Positions 9,762 to 18,683 of a DNA stretch of 64,000 nt are shown here, one piece after another (the stretch's first letter is position 1; each line of letters begins with the position of its first letter). This DNA comes from MPNP01 sp965116235. Lineage in GTDB: Bacteria; Pseudomonadota; Alphaproteobacteria; Rhodobacterales; Rhodobacteraceae. Under the pieces are notes generated by a model that saw only the letters and a list, made by a program, of their open reading frames with translations, did not search any database and was not told the origin of the DNA. The translations under genes and the position numbers were made by a program. Location: contig OZ220496.1 in assembly GCA_965116235.1 (NCBI GenBank), forward strand, positions 992,001 through 1,056,000, written 5' to 3'.

Positions 9762-11873
9762 TCAATGCACTTCACCCGTGTCCTGGTTGACCCGGCTCAT
9801 CGACAGCTGAAACTTGCCACGATCATCAATCTTGGTCAGCAAAACCTTGACGCTCTGACCCTCTCCCAGTTCGTCCGAGGGGTGCCGCAGGCGGCGCCCA
9901 CAAATCTGACTGACATGGACAAGACCGTCCCGCTTGCCTAGAAAATTCACAAAGGCCCCGAAGTCCATGATCTTGACAACCTTTCCAGTATAGACATTCC
10001 CGACTTCGGGTTCGGCCACGATGCTGTTGATCATCTCGGACGCCTTGTCAAGGGCTTCCGTGTTTGGACTGGCTATCTTGATCGTGCCATCTTCTTCAAT
10101 TTCGACCTTCGCACCGGACACTTCCGTTATCTCGCGGATGACCTTGCCACCCGAACCGATGACCTCCCGGATCTTGTCAACAGGAATCTTCATGGATATG
10201 ATGCGGGGAGCATACTCCGAGAACTCTCCTGTCCCCGCTATGGCGGGCTGCATCTTGTCCAGAATGTGAAGCCGGGCGTCTTTGGCTTGGTCCAATGCCT
10301 GGGCCATTATTGCCGGCGTGATGCCGGCCACCTTGATATCCATTTGCAAGGAGGTAATTCCTGCTCTCGTTCCGGCCACCTTGAAGTCCATATCTCCGAG
10401 GTGATCCTCAGCTCCCAGAATATCAGTCAGAATGGCAAAACTTCCATCCTCTTCCAGAATCAATCCCATGGCGACTCCAGCAACAGGCTCTTTCAGCGGA
10501 ACTGCAGCGTCCAGCATGGCCAGAGTTGCTCCACAAACTGTGGCCATGGACGAAGAACCGTTGGATTCGGTGATCTCTGCTACGACTCGGATCGTGTAGG
10601 GAAACTCTTGCAGGTCTGGAAGCACAGGTTTCAGTGCTCGCCAGGCCAGCTTGCCATGGCCGATTTCCCGCCGTCCCGGAGGTCCCATGCGGCCAGTCTC
10701 TCCGACAGAGTAGGGCGGGAAGTTGTAGTGCAGCAGAAAGTTCTCGCGAAAATTGCCATGCAAGGCATCGACAATCTGCTCATCATCGCCGGTTCCCAAG
10801 GTTGCCACGACCAGAGCCTGGGTTTCGCCACGCGTGAAGAGAGCGGACCCGTGCGTTCGCGCCAGGAAGCTGACTTCGCACTCAATCGGACGAACCGCTT
10901 CGAGCGCGCGACCGTCAACGCGGACACCGTCATCCAGAACGTTCCTCCGAAGAATATCTGACTCCAGACCTTTGATGAGCTTGTTGATTGCAGACGAGTC
11001 GTGCTCTTCGGCATCAAGACCACTGACAATGCTTTCCTTGGCTGTCTCAATGGCCGTTTCCCGCTCTATTTTATCCGCAATCCGATAAGCCTCCTTCAGT
11101 TTTGCGGTTCCGAGCTTCTCGATTTCACTCTTGATGCCATCATCTGGCAAAATCCCAGAGTTTTCTACCTTGGGCTTGCTGACTTCACCGGCAAAGTCTT
11201 CAATGAAAGTGATGACCGGCTGCATGGACTCGTGACCAAATACGACAGCATCAAGCATTTCGGCCTCGGTCAGTTCGTAGGCCTCGGACTCAACCATCAT
11301 GACGGCATCCTTCGTGCCGGCCACAACGAGATCCAATCGGTTGCTCGATCCCAACTGACTCACGGTCGAGATCGCCGGGTTCAGAAGATACGCGCCATTT
11401 TCGAAGCCGACTCGTGTGGCCCCAATGGGCCCCTGGAAAGGGACGCCAGAGATTGACAATGCCGTTGAAGTTGCGATCATGGCAATGATATCGGGATCAT
11501 TCTCCAGATCGTGTGACAAAACCGTGCAGACAATATCGACCGGATTTTGAAACCATGACGGAAAGAGCGGGCGAATGGGGCGGTCTATGAGTCGGGCAAT
11601 GAGAGTACTCGCTTCAGACGGTTTTGCTTCCCTCTTGAAGAATCCACCCGGTATCTTGCCCGAGGCATAGTATTTTTCCTGATAAATGACTGTAAGCGGA
11701 AAAAAATCCAAGGCATCGTTAGGATGCTTGTCAAAGGTAACAGCAGCCAGCACCGAAGTTCCACCGACCGAAGCCAGCACGCTTCCGTCAGCCTGACGGG
11801 CTATCTTGCCTGTCTCCAGAGTGAGGGTATTGTCTCCCCATTCAATCGAACGCATTATATGATTATCAAACAT
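9762..11873 (-). CDS. pnp: Polynucleotide phosphorylase
   Basis: Phosphorolytic 3'-5' exoribonuclease of mRNA decay, 703 residues from the chosen start. Two RNase PH-like domains are clear (KREAKPSEASTLIARLIDRP; later GFGDL-type region with RREIGHGKLAWRAL), followed by a KH domain (IPVDKIREVIGSGGKVI) and a C-terminal S1 domain (VGNVYTGKVVKIMDFGAFVNF). The start at 11873 has AAGGAAG five bases upstream, which is better than the in-frame start 36 bases earlier. It follows rpsO with a 131-base gap, as in the usual rpsO-pnp pair, but truB-rbfA, the usual upstream partners, lie 44 kb away. Confidence 0.97.
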   Translation of the reverse strand: MFDNHIMRSIEWGDNTLTLETGKIARQADGSVLASVGGTSVLAAVTFDKHPNDALDFFPLTVIYQEKYYASGKIPGGFFKREAKPSEASTLIARLIDRPIRPLFPSWFQNPVDIVCTVLSHDLENDPDIIAMIATSTALSISGVPFQGPIGATRVGFENGAYLLNPAISTVSQLGSSNRLDLVVAGTKDAVMMVESEAYELTEAEMLDAVVFGHESMQPVITFIEDFAGEVSKPKVENSGILPDDGIKSEIEKLGTAKLKEAYRIADKIERETAIETAKESIVSGLDAEEHDSSAINKLIKGLESDILRRNVLDDGVRVDGRALEAVRPIECEVSFLARTHGSALFTRGETQALVVATLGTGDDEQIVDALHGNFRENFLLHYNFPPYSVGETGRMGPPGRREIGHGKLAWRALKPVLPDLQEFPYTIRVVAEITESNGSSSMATVCGATLAMLDAAVPLKEPVAGVAMGLILEEDGSFAILTDILGAEDHLGDMDFKVAGTRAGITSLQMDIKVAGITPAIMAQALDQAKDARLHILDKMQPAIAGTGEFSEYAPRIISMKIPVDKIREVIGSGGKVIREITEVSGAKVEIEEDGTIKIASPNTEALDKASEMINSIVAEPEVGNVYTGKVVKIMDFGAFVNFLGKRDGLVHVSQICGRRLRHPSDELGEGQSVKVLLTKIDDRGKFQLSMSRVNQDTGEVH

Positions 11874-12004
11874 TTCACTTCCTTGGAACCCATAAAGGGT
11901 CCCGTTCAAAAAGAGCCCCCGAAACCGTCAAGAGCCAAATACAGCCTAGAGCGACTGAGGTCATGCACCCAAGTGCCAGCCATCAATCCGATGCGGTCAG
12001 TGAC

Positions 12005-12274
12005 CTACCGTCTCAACCCGAGCGTTCTGACAGTTTCTCGGTACTTTTCTTCATCCGTTCGCTTCAAATAATCAAGCAGCTTGCGTCGTCTTGCCACGAG
12101 GTTGAGGAGGCCGCGACGAGAATGGTTGTCTTTCTTGTGAGTTTTGAAGTGCTCGGTGAGATTTTTGATGCGTGAGGTCAGGACCGCAATTTGTACCTCC
12201 GGCGATCCAGTATCACCGGATTTGCGGCCATACTCCGCCATAATCTGTTGCTTGAGTTCGGGTGTTATCGACAT
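12005..12274 (-). CDS. rpsO: Small ribosomal subunit protein uS15
   Basis: The 89-residue product is a full-length S15 (GDTGSPEVQIAVLTSRI, then HSRRGLLNLVARRRKLLDYL). S15 binds 16S rRNA early in assembly of the 30S platform and, in many bacteria, also controls its own translation at a leader pseudoknot. I did not identify such a fold in the 251 bases upstream. It is cotranscribed with pnp in most proteobacteria and sits just upstream of it here. The upstream neighbour truB, expected in this class, is missing from this location. Confidence 0.98.
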   Translation of the reverse strand: MSITPELKQQIMAEYGRKSGDTGSPEVQIAVLTSRIKNLTEHFKTHKKDNHSRRGLLNLVARRRKLLDYLKRTDEEKYRETVRTLGLRR

Positions 12275-12525
12275 CTTGATTGCTCCATGGAATCTGCGGT
12301 AAAATCCTGATGCCAGGATGTCGTCCAGCGACAGTCAGGATTCTTTTGGGCACCAGCCCAGATAAGTTCAGTGCTTCCAAATGGCAACGAACGCAATTTA
12401 TTCCAGTTGGCAAGAACAAAAAATTGTTGCCGTCATTTCATTCTCGGTTGTCGCAAGGCATTGAATCCGACTTGCATTGGCCAAGGGGTCAGAAGGCAGG
12501 TCTGGATACGAGCCCGCGGAAACGC
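12275..12525. other. Intergenic leader of rpsO, no gene seen
   Basis: This 251-base stretch separates rpsO from the lytic transglycosylase gene, both on the minus strand. It must hold the rpsO promoter and leader, but I see no clear promoter hexamers or terminator, and open frames across it are short and unconvincing. Confidence 0.4.
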
Positions 12526-13716
12526 TCACTCAATAAGACTGAGAAGTTCGATTGTCGGCCAGGAATCTGCGGGCAGGCCGTGCCTGATCTGCTCCTCTTG
12601 AACAGCCGCGCGTGTTCTGACACCAATGATTCCATCAACCTTTCCTACGTCATGACCTCGACTGGCGAGAGCTGACTGCAATCGCTTGACTTCATCATCC
12701 GACAGTTGTGGCGGCGCACTTCCCTCCAAATACATCGGCTCGCCGGACAGGAGGGTGGCAAAGAAAGCGGATGTGCTTGTGTAGACCAGAGACTTGTTCC
12801 ACTCAAGGTACAACTGAAAATTCGGGAAAGCGAAGAATGCCGGCCCCTTATGACCGTGGGGCAAAAGCAATGCCGCGGCCTGATTCTGATTGGAGTATGA
12901 TGTTCCATTTCGGGTCCGCACGCCCCGACGCTCCCACTCTTCAATGGGCAAGAAAATGTCCAGAGCGGCCAGATGCCAGTCCATTTCGTTGGGGACAACG
13001 ACCTCGACCAGCCATGGCTGATGGGCCTGCCATCCCAACTTGTTCAGTATGTTGCCGGCTGTCATGAGTGCATCAACGACGGATGTCTGCAGGTTGACCA
13101 TCCCATCACCATCGCCGTCAATACCGAACTTTACGATGTCTCCAGGCAGCATCTGAATCATTCCGATTTCACCTGCCCAGGCCCCAATCGTGTTGGTCGG
13201 GTCAAAATTCCCTCGTGCATACAGCTCCAAAGCGGCAAACAGGTGTGGTTGAAACAGTTCCGGACGCCGGCAGTCGTGGGCCAATGTCATGATTGAGTTG
13301 AGAGTGTTATGATCACCTTGTACGAGCCCATAATCCGTTTCCAGGGCCAGAAAGGATAGCAGAACGCCAGGGGGAACCCCGTATCTGTTCTTGACCGCAT
13401 CAAATACGGCTCGATGTTTGGCGTGGAATTCTTTCCCCTTGACAATGCGATAGTCATTCATCACCAGTTGCGAGAATTCAATGAATGACTTTTTGAAGAT
13501 TCCTTGGGACCGATCTCTTCTTATGACATCGGGGTCAGGTTCGACGTTGGCAAGGAAAGCATCAACGGTTGATGGTGAGTAGCCCCTGGCCACAGACTCT
13601 TGTCGGACAGAATCCACAAAGGCATCGAATGAACCGCCGCAGGGCAAGGTTTCAGAGAATGCGCTTGCGGGCATGGTGCCCATGATCACGAACACTAGAC
13701 AATGTTTAAGTCGCAT
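12526..13716 (-). CDS. MltB-type lytic murein transglycosylase
   Basis: Secreted or periplasmic enzyme of 396 residues that cleaves the glycan strand of peptidoglycan with formation of anhydromuramic ends. It has a signal peptide (RLKHCLVFVIMGTMPASAFS), a transglycosylase domain with the catalytic glutamate in LSFLALETDYG, the MltB-type GEIGMIQMLPGDIVKFG segment and a Ca-like DGDGDGMVNL loop, and a C-terminal peptidoglycan-binding domain (VKRLQSALASRGHDVGKVDG, then IGVRTRAAV). Length and domain order match the alphaproteobacterial 'lytic murein transglycosylase' family. It is monocistronic as far as can be seen. Confidence 0.93.
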   Translation of the reverse strand: MRLKHCLVFVIMGTMPASAFSETLPCGGSFDAFVDSVRQESVARGYSPSTVDAFLANVEPDPDVIRRDRSQGIFKKSFIEFSQLVMNDYRIVKGKEFHAKHRAVFDAVKNRYGVPPGVLLSFLALETDYGLVQGDHNTLNSIMTLAHDCRRPELFQPHLFAALELYARGNFDPTNTIGAWAGEIGMIQMLPGDIVKFGIDGDGDGMVNLQTSVVDALMTAGNILNKLGWQAHQPWLVEVVVPNEMDWHLAALDIFLPIEEWERRGVRTRNGTSYSNQNQAAALLLPHGHKGPAFFAFPNFQLYLEWNKSLVYTSTSAFFATLLSGEPMYLEGSAPPQLSDDEVKRLQSALASRGHDVGKVDGIIGVRTRAAVQEEQIRHGLPADSWPTIELLSLIE

Positions 13717-13809
13717 TGATTCACTTCATCCTGATTAAGTTGCGATTGGGTTTCGACACTGGAAGCTTTTGGCTTCGCCCGGATTGTTCCGTTTTTTCGC
13801 TTGGAATGC

Positions 13810-15495
13810 TCATACCGCCGGCTGGCCTCTCAAACTGCCAATGGTAGTGTCGGGTGTAATGGCTTCCGGGTCCAGTTTCAGCTCGATCAAGGATGGTCTT
13901 TTCGCCTGAACGCAGCGCTCGAACGCCCTTGGAAATTCGTCAGTGTGTTTCACTCGTTCGCCGTGCCATTCATAGGCTTGAGCCAAGGCAACATAGTTGG
14001 GATTATGCAGGTCAGTACCCGACACCCGGCCAGGAAATTGCCTTTCCTGGTGCATGCGAATGGTGCCGTACATCCCGTTGTTGGCAATGATGACGACGAC
14101 GTTGGCCTGATATTGGGCGGCGGTGGACATTTCGCTCAAGGTCATTTGGAAACACCCATCTCCGGCAAAACAGATAACCAGCTTTGCCGGATGCTCCAGT
14201 TTGGCTGCAATGGCCGCCGGAAGCCCATACCCCATTGACCCAGAAGTCGGAGCAATCTGGGTTGGGTATTGTTTGGGCTGATAGAAGCGATGCAAAAATG
14301 CAGCGTAGTTCCCTGCACCGTTGGTAACTATTGCGTCAACTGGAAGGTTGTCGGAGAGCCATTTCAGAATTTTTGGAAACTGCACATCCCCTGGAACAGT
14401 CTTGGGCTCAACCCAGTTCTTGTATGATTTCTGGCATTTCACCAGCCAATTCTGCCCCAACGGTTTTATCTTCAGCCCTGCCTGATTGAGTTTGACCAGA
14501 AAGGTTTCCGGCTTGCAGATTATCGCCAGATCTCTGGCCCAGTCGCAATACAGCTTGACAGGAGCTGGGCTGACACTACAAATTGAAGGGTATTGACCAT
14601 TCTGCTCAATCAGCGTGTATCCGTTTGAGGGCACATCACCAAAGCGTGTCCCCAAGAGGAGAAGTCGGTCACATTCCTTGACTCTTTGAGCCAGTTCCGG
14701 ATTGATGCCCACAGTCAAGTCGCCTGCGTAGTTTGGGTGACGGTTGTCGAAGCGGTCCTGGCGTCTGAACGTTGTGGCAACAGGAATATTGTATGTTTCA
14801 GCAAATTCGGTGAGCATTGATGTTGCTCCCTTTGACCAGATTGGTCCACCGACAACTATCAGAGGTCTTTGCCCAGTGGAGAGCCAGTCCTCAAATTCTT
14901 CGCTGATACCATCCTCATGTCTCTTTCGTTCATGAATCTCATCGTCGGGACCAAGCGGTTCTACAACTCCTCGCAGATTCAGAACATTTTCTGGAAGGGC
15001 AACAGCCACCGGTCCGGGACAGCCATCCTGAGAGATCCTGAACGCCAACTTTACGGATCTTTGAATATCATCCAGATCACGAACTATGAATGTCCGCTTG
15101 CACATTGAGCCGAAGAACCTGTCATAATCAATCTCCTGAAAGGCACCCCGGCCTAGATGGTCAGACTTGACTTGACCGATGAACAGAATCATGGGTGTTG
15201 AATCTTGGCTGGCCGTATGTATTCCACCCGAGGCATTTGTCGCCCCTGGCCCTCTCGTAACGAAGGCGATTCCCGGTTTGCCGGTGAGTTTGCCGTGCGC
15301 TTCGGCCATAAAACTTGCGCCACTTTCATTTCGGCAAACGACATTCTCAATGGACGTATCGTATAACCCGTCCAGGACGTTCAGATAACTCTCTCCAGGG
15401 ACCGAAAATACCCGCCTGACATTGTGCAGAAGCAGTTGATCCACGAGTATCTTGCCGCCGTGGGGCAAGTTGGCTTTAAGCGACTGGTCTATCAT
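13810..15495 (-). CDS. Thiamine-diphosphate enzyme, acetolactate-synthase-like
   Basis: A 561-residue protein with the three-domain layout of the ALS/benzaldehyde-lyase superfamily: N-terminal PYR domain with the catalytic glutamate (VVCRNESGASFMAEA), a central domain (RPLIVVGGPIWSKGA) and a C-terminal PP domain with the diphosphate-binding motif GDGCFQMTLSEM followed by NNGMYG. The start at 15495 (MIDQSLKANLPHGG) is preferred over the one 39 bases upstream because homologues begin near GGKILVDQL. No acetolactate synthase small subunit lies nearby, so this is probably not the biosynthetic ilvB; it may be a catabolic 2-oxoacid decarboxylase or carboligase. The substrate cannot be told. Confidence 0.88.
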   Translation of the reverse strand: MIDQSLKANLPHGGKILVDQLLLHNVRRVFSVPGESYLNVLDGLYDTSIENVVCRNESGASFMAEAHGKLTGKPGIAFVTRGPGATNASGGIHTASQDSTPMILFIGQVKSDHLGRGAFQEIDYDRFFGSMCKRTFIVRDLDDIQRSVKLAFRISQDGCPGPVAVALPENVLNLRGVVEPLGPDDEIHERKRHEDGISEEFEDWLSTGQRPLIVVGGPIWSKGATSMLTEFAETYNIPVATTFRRQDRFDNRHPNYAGDLTVGINPELAQRVKECDRLLLLGTRFGDVPSNGYTLIEQNGQYPSICSVSPAPVKLYCDWARDLAIICKPETFLVKLNQAGLKIKPLGQNWLVKCQKSYKNWVEPKTVPGDVQFPKILKWLSDNLPVDAIVTNGAGNYAAFLHRFYQPKQYPTQIAPTSGSMGYGLPAAIAAKLEHPAKLVICFAGDGCFQMTLSEMSTAAQYQANVVVIIANNGMYGTIRMHQERQFPGRVSGTDLHNPNYVALAQAYEWHGERVKHTDEFPRAFERCVQAKRPSLIELKLDPEAITPDTTIGSLRGQPAV

Positions 15496-15542
15496 GATGC
15501 TTTCACGTGACTCTTTCGTTTTGGTGCAGTGCATCCCTTAGT

Positions 15543-15683
15543 TTAGATGTTTTCATACGTTGATGCTTCAATCCTGTCAATGCGACTTTGAATGATGGCA
15601 AAGGTCGTCTCGACCGATGATGATTCATGCGCCCACTGGGCCTGTCGTGCAATAACCTTATCTTTGTCTAAACGTGTTGCCAT
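15543..15683 (-). CDS. Small 46-residue protein, function unknown
   Basis: A short frame just upstream of the thiamine-diphosphate enzyme, same strand, encodes 46 residues beginning MATRLDKDKVIARQAQWAHE and ending RIDRIEASTYENI. The composition is hydrophilic with a predicted helical, heptad-like C-terminus (FAIIQSRIDRIEAS). There is no strong Shine-Dalgarno sequence. The position suggests a leader gene of the operon, or it could be a chance frame. I do not recognise a family. Confidence 0.35.
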   Translation of the reverse strand: MATRLDKDKVIARQAQWAHESSSVETTFAIIQSRIDRIEASTYENI

Positions 15684-15949
15684 TTTTCGATCTAGCATAT
15701 ACCATTGCCGCTTTTGAGCATGTTGAAAATTCGGGGGTCCGGCATGGTACGTTTTGAACAGCAGAATTCCGTGGAATCGATACCCCCACCAGCGCTTTGT
15801 GGGGAGCGTACTGGCGCATGATGATCAAGGGGTTGGTACAGCGAACCCAAGTCTTGCCTTCCTCGGGCGACTCCACCACAGATTTTGGCGGTCACAGAGG
15901 TTTTGGGATCATAGGCTTTCTGTGTTCCTTCGTGGTTGCAATCCAACGG

Positions 15950-18598
15950 ATGTCGAGACGGGTTGTTATCGCCCTGTGCCTGTTTCTGTCTTTTGCCTTG
16001 ATTGGCTGTGGCGGCGGCGGTGGATCAGGTGGTCCACCTGCCAACTCGTCTTCGCCGGCCAACACGCCGCCACCGTCACAACAGTCCGACAACTCCGGCA
16101 CGCCATCCAACACGCCATCCAACACGCCGGCCAACACGCCGCCACCGTCACAACAGTCCGACAACTCCGGCACGCCATCCAACACGCCGCCACCACCCCC
16201 GCCACCGTCACAACAGCCCGATAGCGGGCAGCGCCAAGTCACCGAGCCAACCGCCGGGCCGCGGGATGATTCCTCGACCGCCACGCCGGTAGATACTGAT
16301 CGTACGCCGTCATCGGCCTGCCCAGCAGGCACGGTCCCTACTCACGAATCACTGGAACTGGGCTGTATCACGCAACAGACCTTTCGTCAGAAAATTGACG
16401 CGTGGTCCGCAGTTTACAGGGGGAAGCCATGGTTTGTCAACCAGTGGGGGCTGGGGGCAGTCAAGGCGGACCGTGCCTACGCCCACCTGCGTCTCAGCAA
16501 GGGAAATGACGCCAAGCCGGGGGCCGGCGTCACCATCGGCTTTGCTGACTCGGGCATTGACGAGGGGCATCCACATTTTGCGGACACCAAAGTTGTCGAG
16601 GAGCGTTACGGGGGAGTTCGCAATGAAGCCGGCAACAGTTATTCCCACGGAACTGAAGTGGCCAGTGTTGCGACAGGGAGCCGGGAATCTGATTCCAAGT
16701 CCTTCAAAGGCGTGGCTTGGGGTGCCGACGTTGCCATGTATGCCATGAAGAACTACGACTTGAACTCCGAGGTGCCGACAAGCAACGAATACAGCCGGCC
16801 ACGCCTGGGTTGGGTAGATGATGACTACGACCGCGACCGATTTGCAAGGGCTTTGGCCATGAATCCCGACATCCTGAATGTCAGTCTTGCCACACCAGGA
16901 CTGATCGATCACTATAGCGAGGAGGAGTTGCGTAAAGGTTGCGGTAAGGGTGAGGCTGGTTCCGGTTACTGTGACACGATCAAGGTGCTTGCGCAAGAAG
17001 AGGCCGAGGAAAAAACGATTCTGGTCTGGTCCGCCGGCAATCACAATATGCATCAATGCTATGTTGAAGACGTGGCAGGAGGCCTGTGTGTTGAAGGGAA
17101 TTACCGACCCAATGTTTTTTACATACCGTTGCCAGGGGAGACCCGCACCTTAGGCGGAATCAATGCATCGTCCCCCTTGCTCTGGGCTGGACTGACTGTT
17201 TACATCGAAGAACTTAGAGGTCATTCCGTTGCGGTCGTCGCCACCGGGAAGAATGGCAAAATCCTGCCCATATCCAATCGTTGCGGCAAGGCGGCCAACT
17301 GGTGTATTGCAGCACCGGGCGAAGACATTCCGGTTGCCTATTTCGGACCCAAAAACGGGCAGAATGGCGTTCGGGAGTGGCGAACCGGTACGGGAACATC
17401 ATTTGCAGCCCCGATGGTCAGTGGTGGCCTGGCGATCATGAAGCAGCTTTTCCGGGATCAACTGAGCAACACCGAGCTGGTGACCCGACTGTTTGCCACG
17501 GCAAACAAGACGGGCGAATACGCCAAGCGTAACATCTATGGCCAGGGTCTCATGGATCTGGGTGCGGCCACCAGCCCATGGGGTGTAACGGCCTTTCGGA
17601 TTCCAGGTCAGCAGACAGCCGGCGGCATTGGGGGCGTAGGTGCCGCTGGCACGGGCATATTTCCGAGCAGTGCCCTTGGGGACGGCTTGGCTCATGCCTT
17701 GGCTGGGCGCGAGGTGGCAGCCTTTGACGATCTGGGCGCTCCCTTCTGGTATGCAGCTGACAGTTTCGTGCAGCCTCATCAGTCCGATATTACGACGTCG
17801 ATGCGTTTGGACCGGCTTTTGGCCCCGCCTGTCAGCACCCGACCGGAGGTCGGAGACAGGCGTCTGGGTATTCGTCTGAGTAGGCCGGCACAGGACTTTG
17901 GCCATCTTGCCCTAGCCACCGACGCGAACCGATTTGACCTGTCTCTGTCGGACAGCTGGTCCGTGGCCTATTTCAATCAGCCCCAGAAGGCCGAGGCGGA
18001 TCAGCATCTGTCTGGAATGACGGCCGAATGGCGTCTGACTGCTTGGCCCATGATGGCTGTGCAGGCCGGGTGGCTGAGGGAACGAAAGAGCCTGCTGGGG
18101 AGTTCGGCTTCCGGTGCCTTCGGGCGCCTGGCGGGCCGCACCCACTTTGTTTCGGTCGGGGTGGAGACGGCGGGGCCTCTGGGATGGCAGGTGACAACGC
18201 AAGGGGAGTGGGGCGTTGTCCGATCGGACAGTTCCGACGGGCTACTCCTTCGTGGTCTCTCGGGGCTTCGGACCGATGCCTATCGTGTCGCGGCTCGCCG
18301 CGACCTGTCGGCGGGCGGCTCACTGCAGGTGGCACTGAAACAGCCGGTTCGGGTCGCAAGGGGTACAGCGGATCTGGATCTGCCGACAGGCCGAACGCCC
18401 GATGGCCGTGTGGCGAGTGAACGGGTGCGCGTCGGGATGGCCCCGACGGGTCGCCAGCTGGACTTGAGTGCCCGGATTGATCATCCCTTGGCCGGCGGGT
18501 CGTTGGCCTTGGAGGGGGTTCTGAGCCGCCAGCCGGGCCATCGGGCCGAGGCTCCGATGGCATGGACGGTCCTGATGGGGTGGAAGACACGGTTCTGA
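15950..18598 (+). CDS. Subtilisin-type autotransporter lipoprotein (SphB1/NalP-like)
   Basis: Surface serine protease of about 882 residues. The chosen start (MSRRVVIALCLFLSFALIGC) gives a lipoprotein signal with lipobox LIGC, followed by GGGGGSGG and a Pro/Ser/Thr-rich linker. The S8 peptidase domain has Asp in IGFADSGIDEGHPHF, His in SHGTEVASVATG and Ser in GTGTSFAAPMVSGG. The C-terminal third is an autotransporter beta-barrel ending in the terminal Phe (WKTRF). A longer frame opens at 15797 but adds a second hydrophobic segment unlike a signal. Known: SphB1 and NalP are lipoprotein subtilases that release other surface proteins. Inference: it may process the two nearby autotransporters. 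Confidence 0.85.
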   Translation: MSRRVVIALCLFLSFALIGCGGGGGSGGPPANSSSPANTPPPSQQSDNSGTPSNTPSNTPANTPPPSQQSDNSGTPSNTPPPPPPPSQQPDSGQRQVTEPTAGPRDDSSTATPVDTDRTPSSACPAGTVPTHESLELGCITQQTFRQKIDAWSAVYRGKPWFVNQWGLGAVKADRAYAHLRLSKGNDAKPGAGVTIGFADSGIDEGHPHFADTKVVEERYGGVRNEAGNSYSHGTEVASVATGSRESDSKSFKGVAWGADVAMYAMKNYDLNSEVPTSNEYSRPRLGWVDDDYDRDRFARALAMNPDILNVSLATPGLIDHYSEEELRKGCGKGEAGSGYCDTIKVLAQEEAEEKTILVWSAGNHNMHQCYVEDVAGGLCVEGNYRPNVFYIPLPGETRTLGGINASSPLLWAGLTVYIEELRGHSVAVVATGKNGKILPISNRCGKAANWCIAAPGEDIPVAYFGPKNGQNGVREWRTGTGTSFAAPMVSGGLAIMKQLFRDQLSNTELVTRLFATANKTGEYAKRNIYGQGLMDLGAATSPWGVTAFRIPGQQTAGGIGGVGAAGTGIFPSSALGDGLAHALAGREVAAFDDLGAPFWYAADSFVQPHQSDITTSMRLDRLLAPPVSTRPEVGDRRLGIRLSRPAQDFGHLALATDANRFDLSLSDSWSVAYFNQPQKAEADQHLSGMTAEWRLTAWPMMAVQAGWLRERKSLLGSSASGAFGRLAGRTHFVSVGVETAGPLGWQVTTQGEWGVVRSDSSDGLLLRGLSGLRTDAYRVAARRDLSAGGSLQVALKQPVRVARGTADLDLPTGRTPDGRVASERVRVGMAPTGRQLDLSARIDHPLAGGSLALEGVLSRQPGHRAEAPMAWTVLMGWKTRF
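16054..16220 (+). repeat. 72-bp in-frame tandem repeat in linker
   Basis: A 72-base unit starting GCCGGCCAACACGCC at 16054 recurs at 16126, identical for about 63 bases, and a third partial copy (GCCACCGTCACAACAG) begins near 16200. Each unit encodes 24 residues of the type NTPPPSQQSDNSGTPSN, so loss or gain of a copy keeps the frame and only changes the linker length between the lipid anchor and the protease domain. Confidence 0.85.
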
Positions 18599-18683
18599 TG
18601 TCGAAGCCATGCGGTTGGCAAAGTGCCCCACCTCGTATCGGAATCGAGCAGGCAGCAGGAAAAGCGGGTCTGCCGTCAGGGAA

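Noticed and set aside
16349..17056. A 235-codon minus-strand frame inside the subtilase gene
   Set aside because: It is the antisense of the peptidase domain, whose catalytic motifs show that the plus strand is coding.
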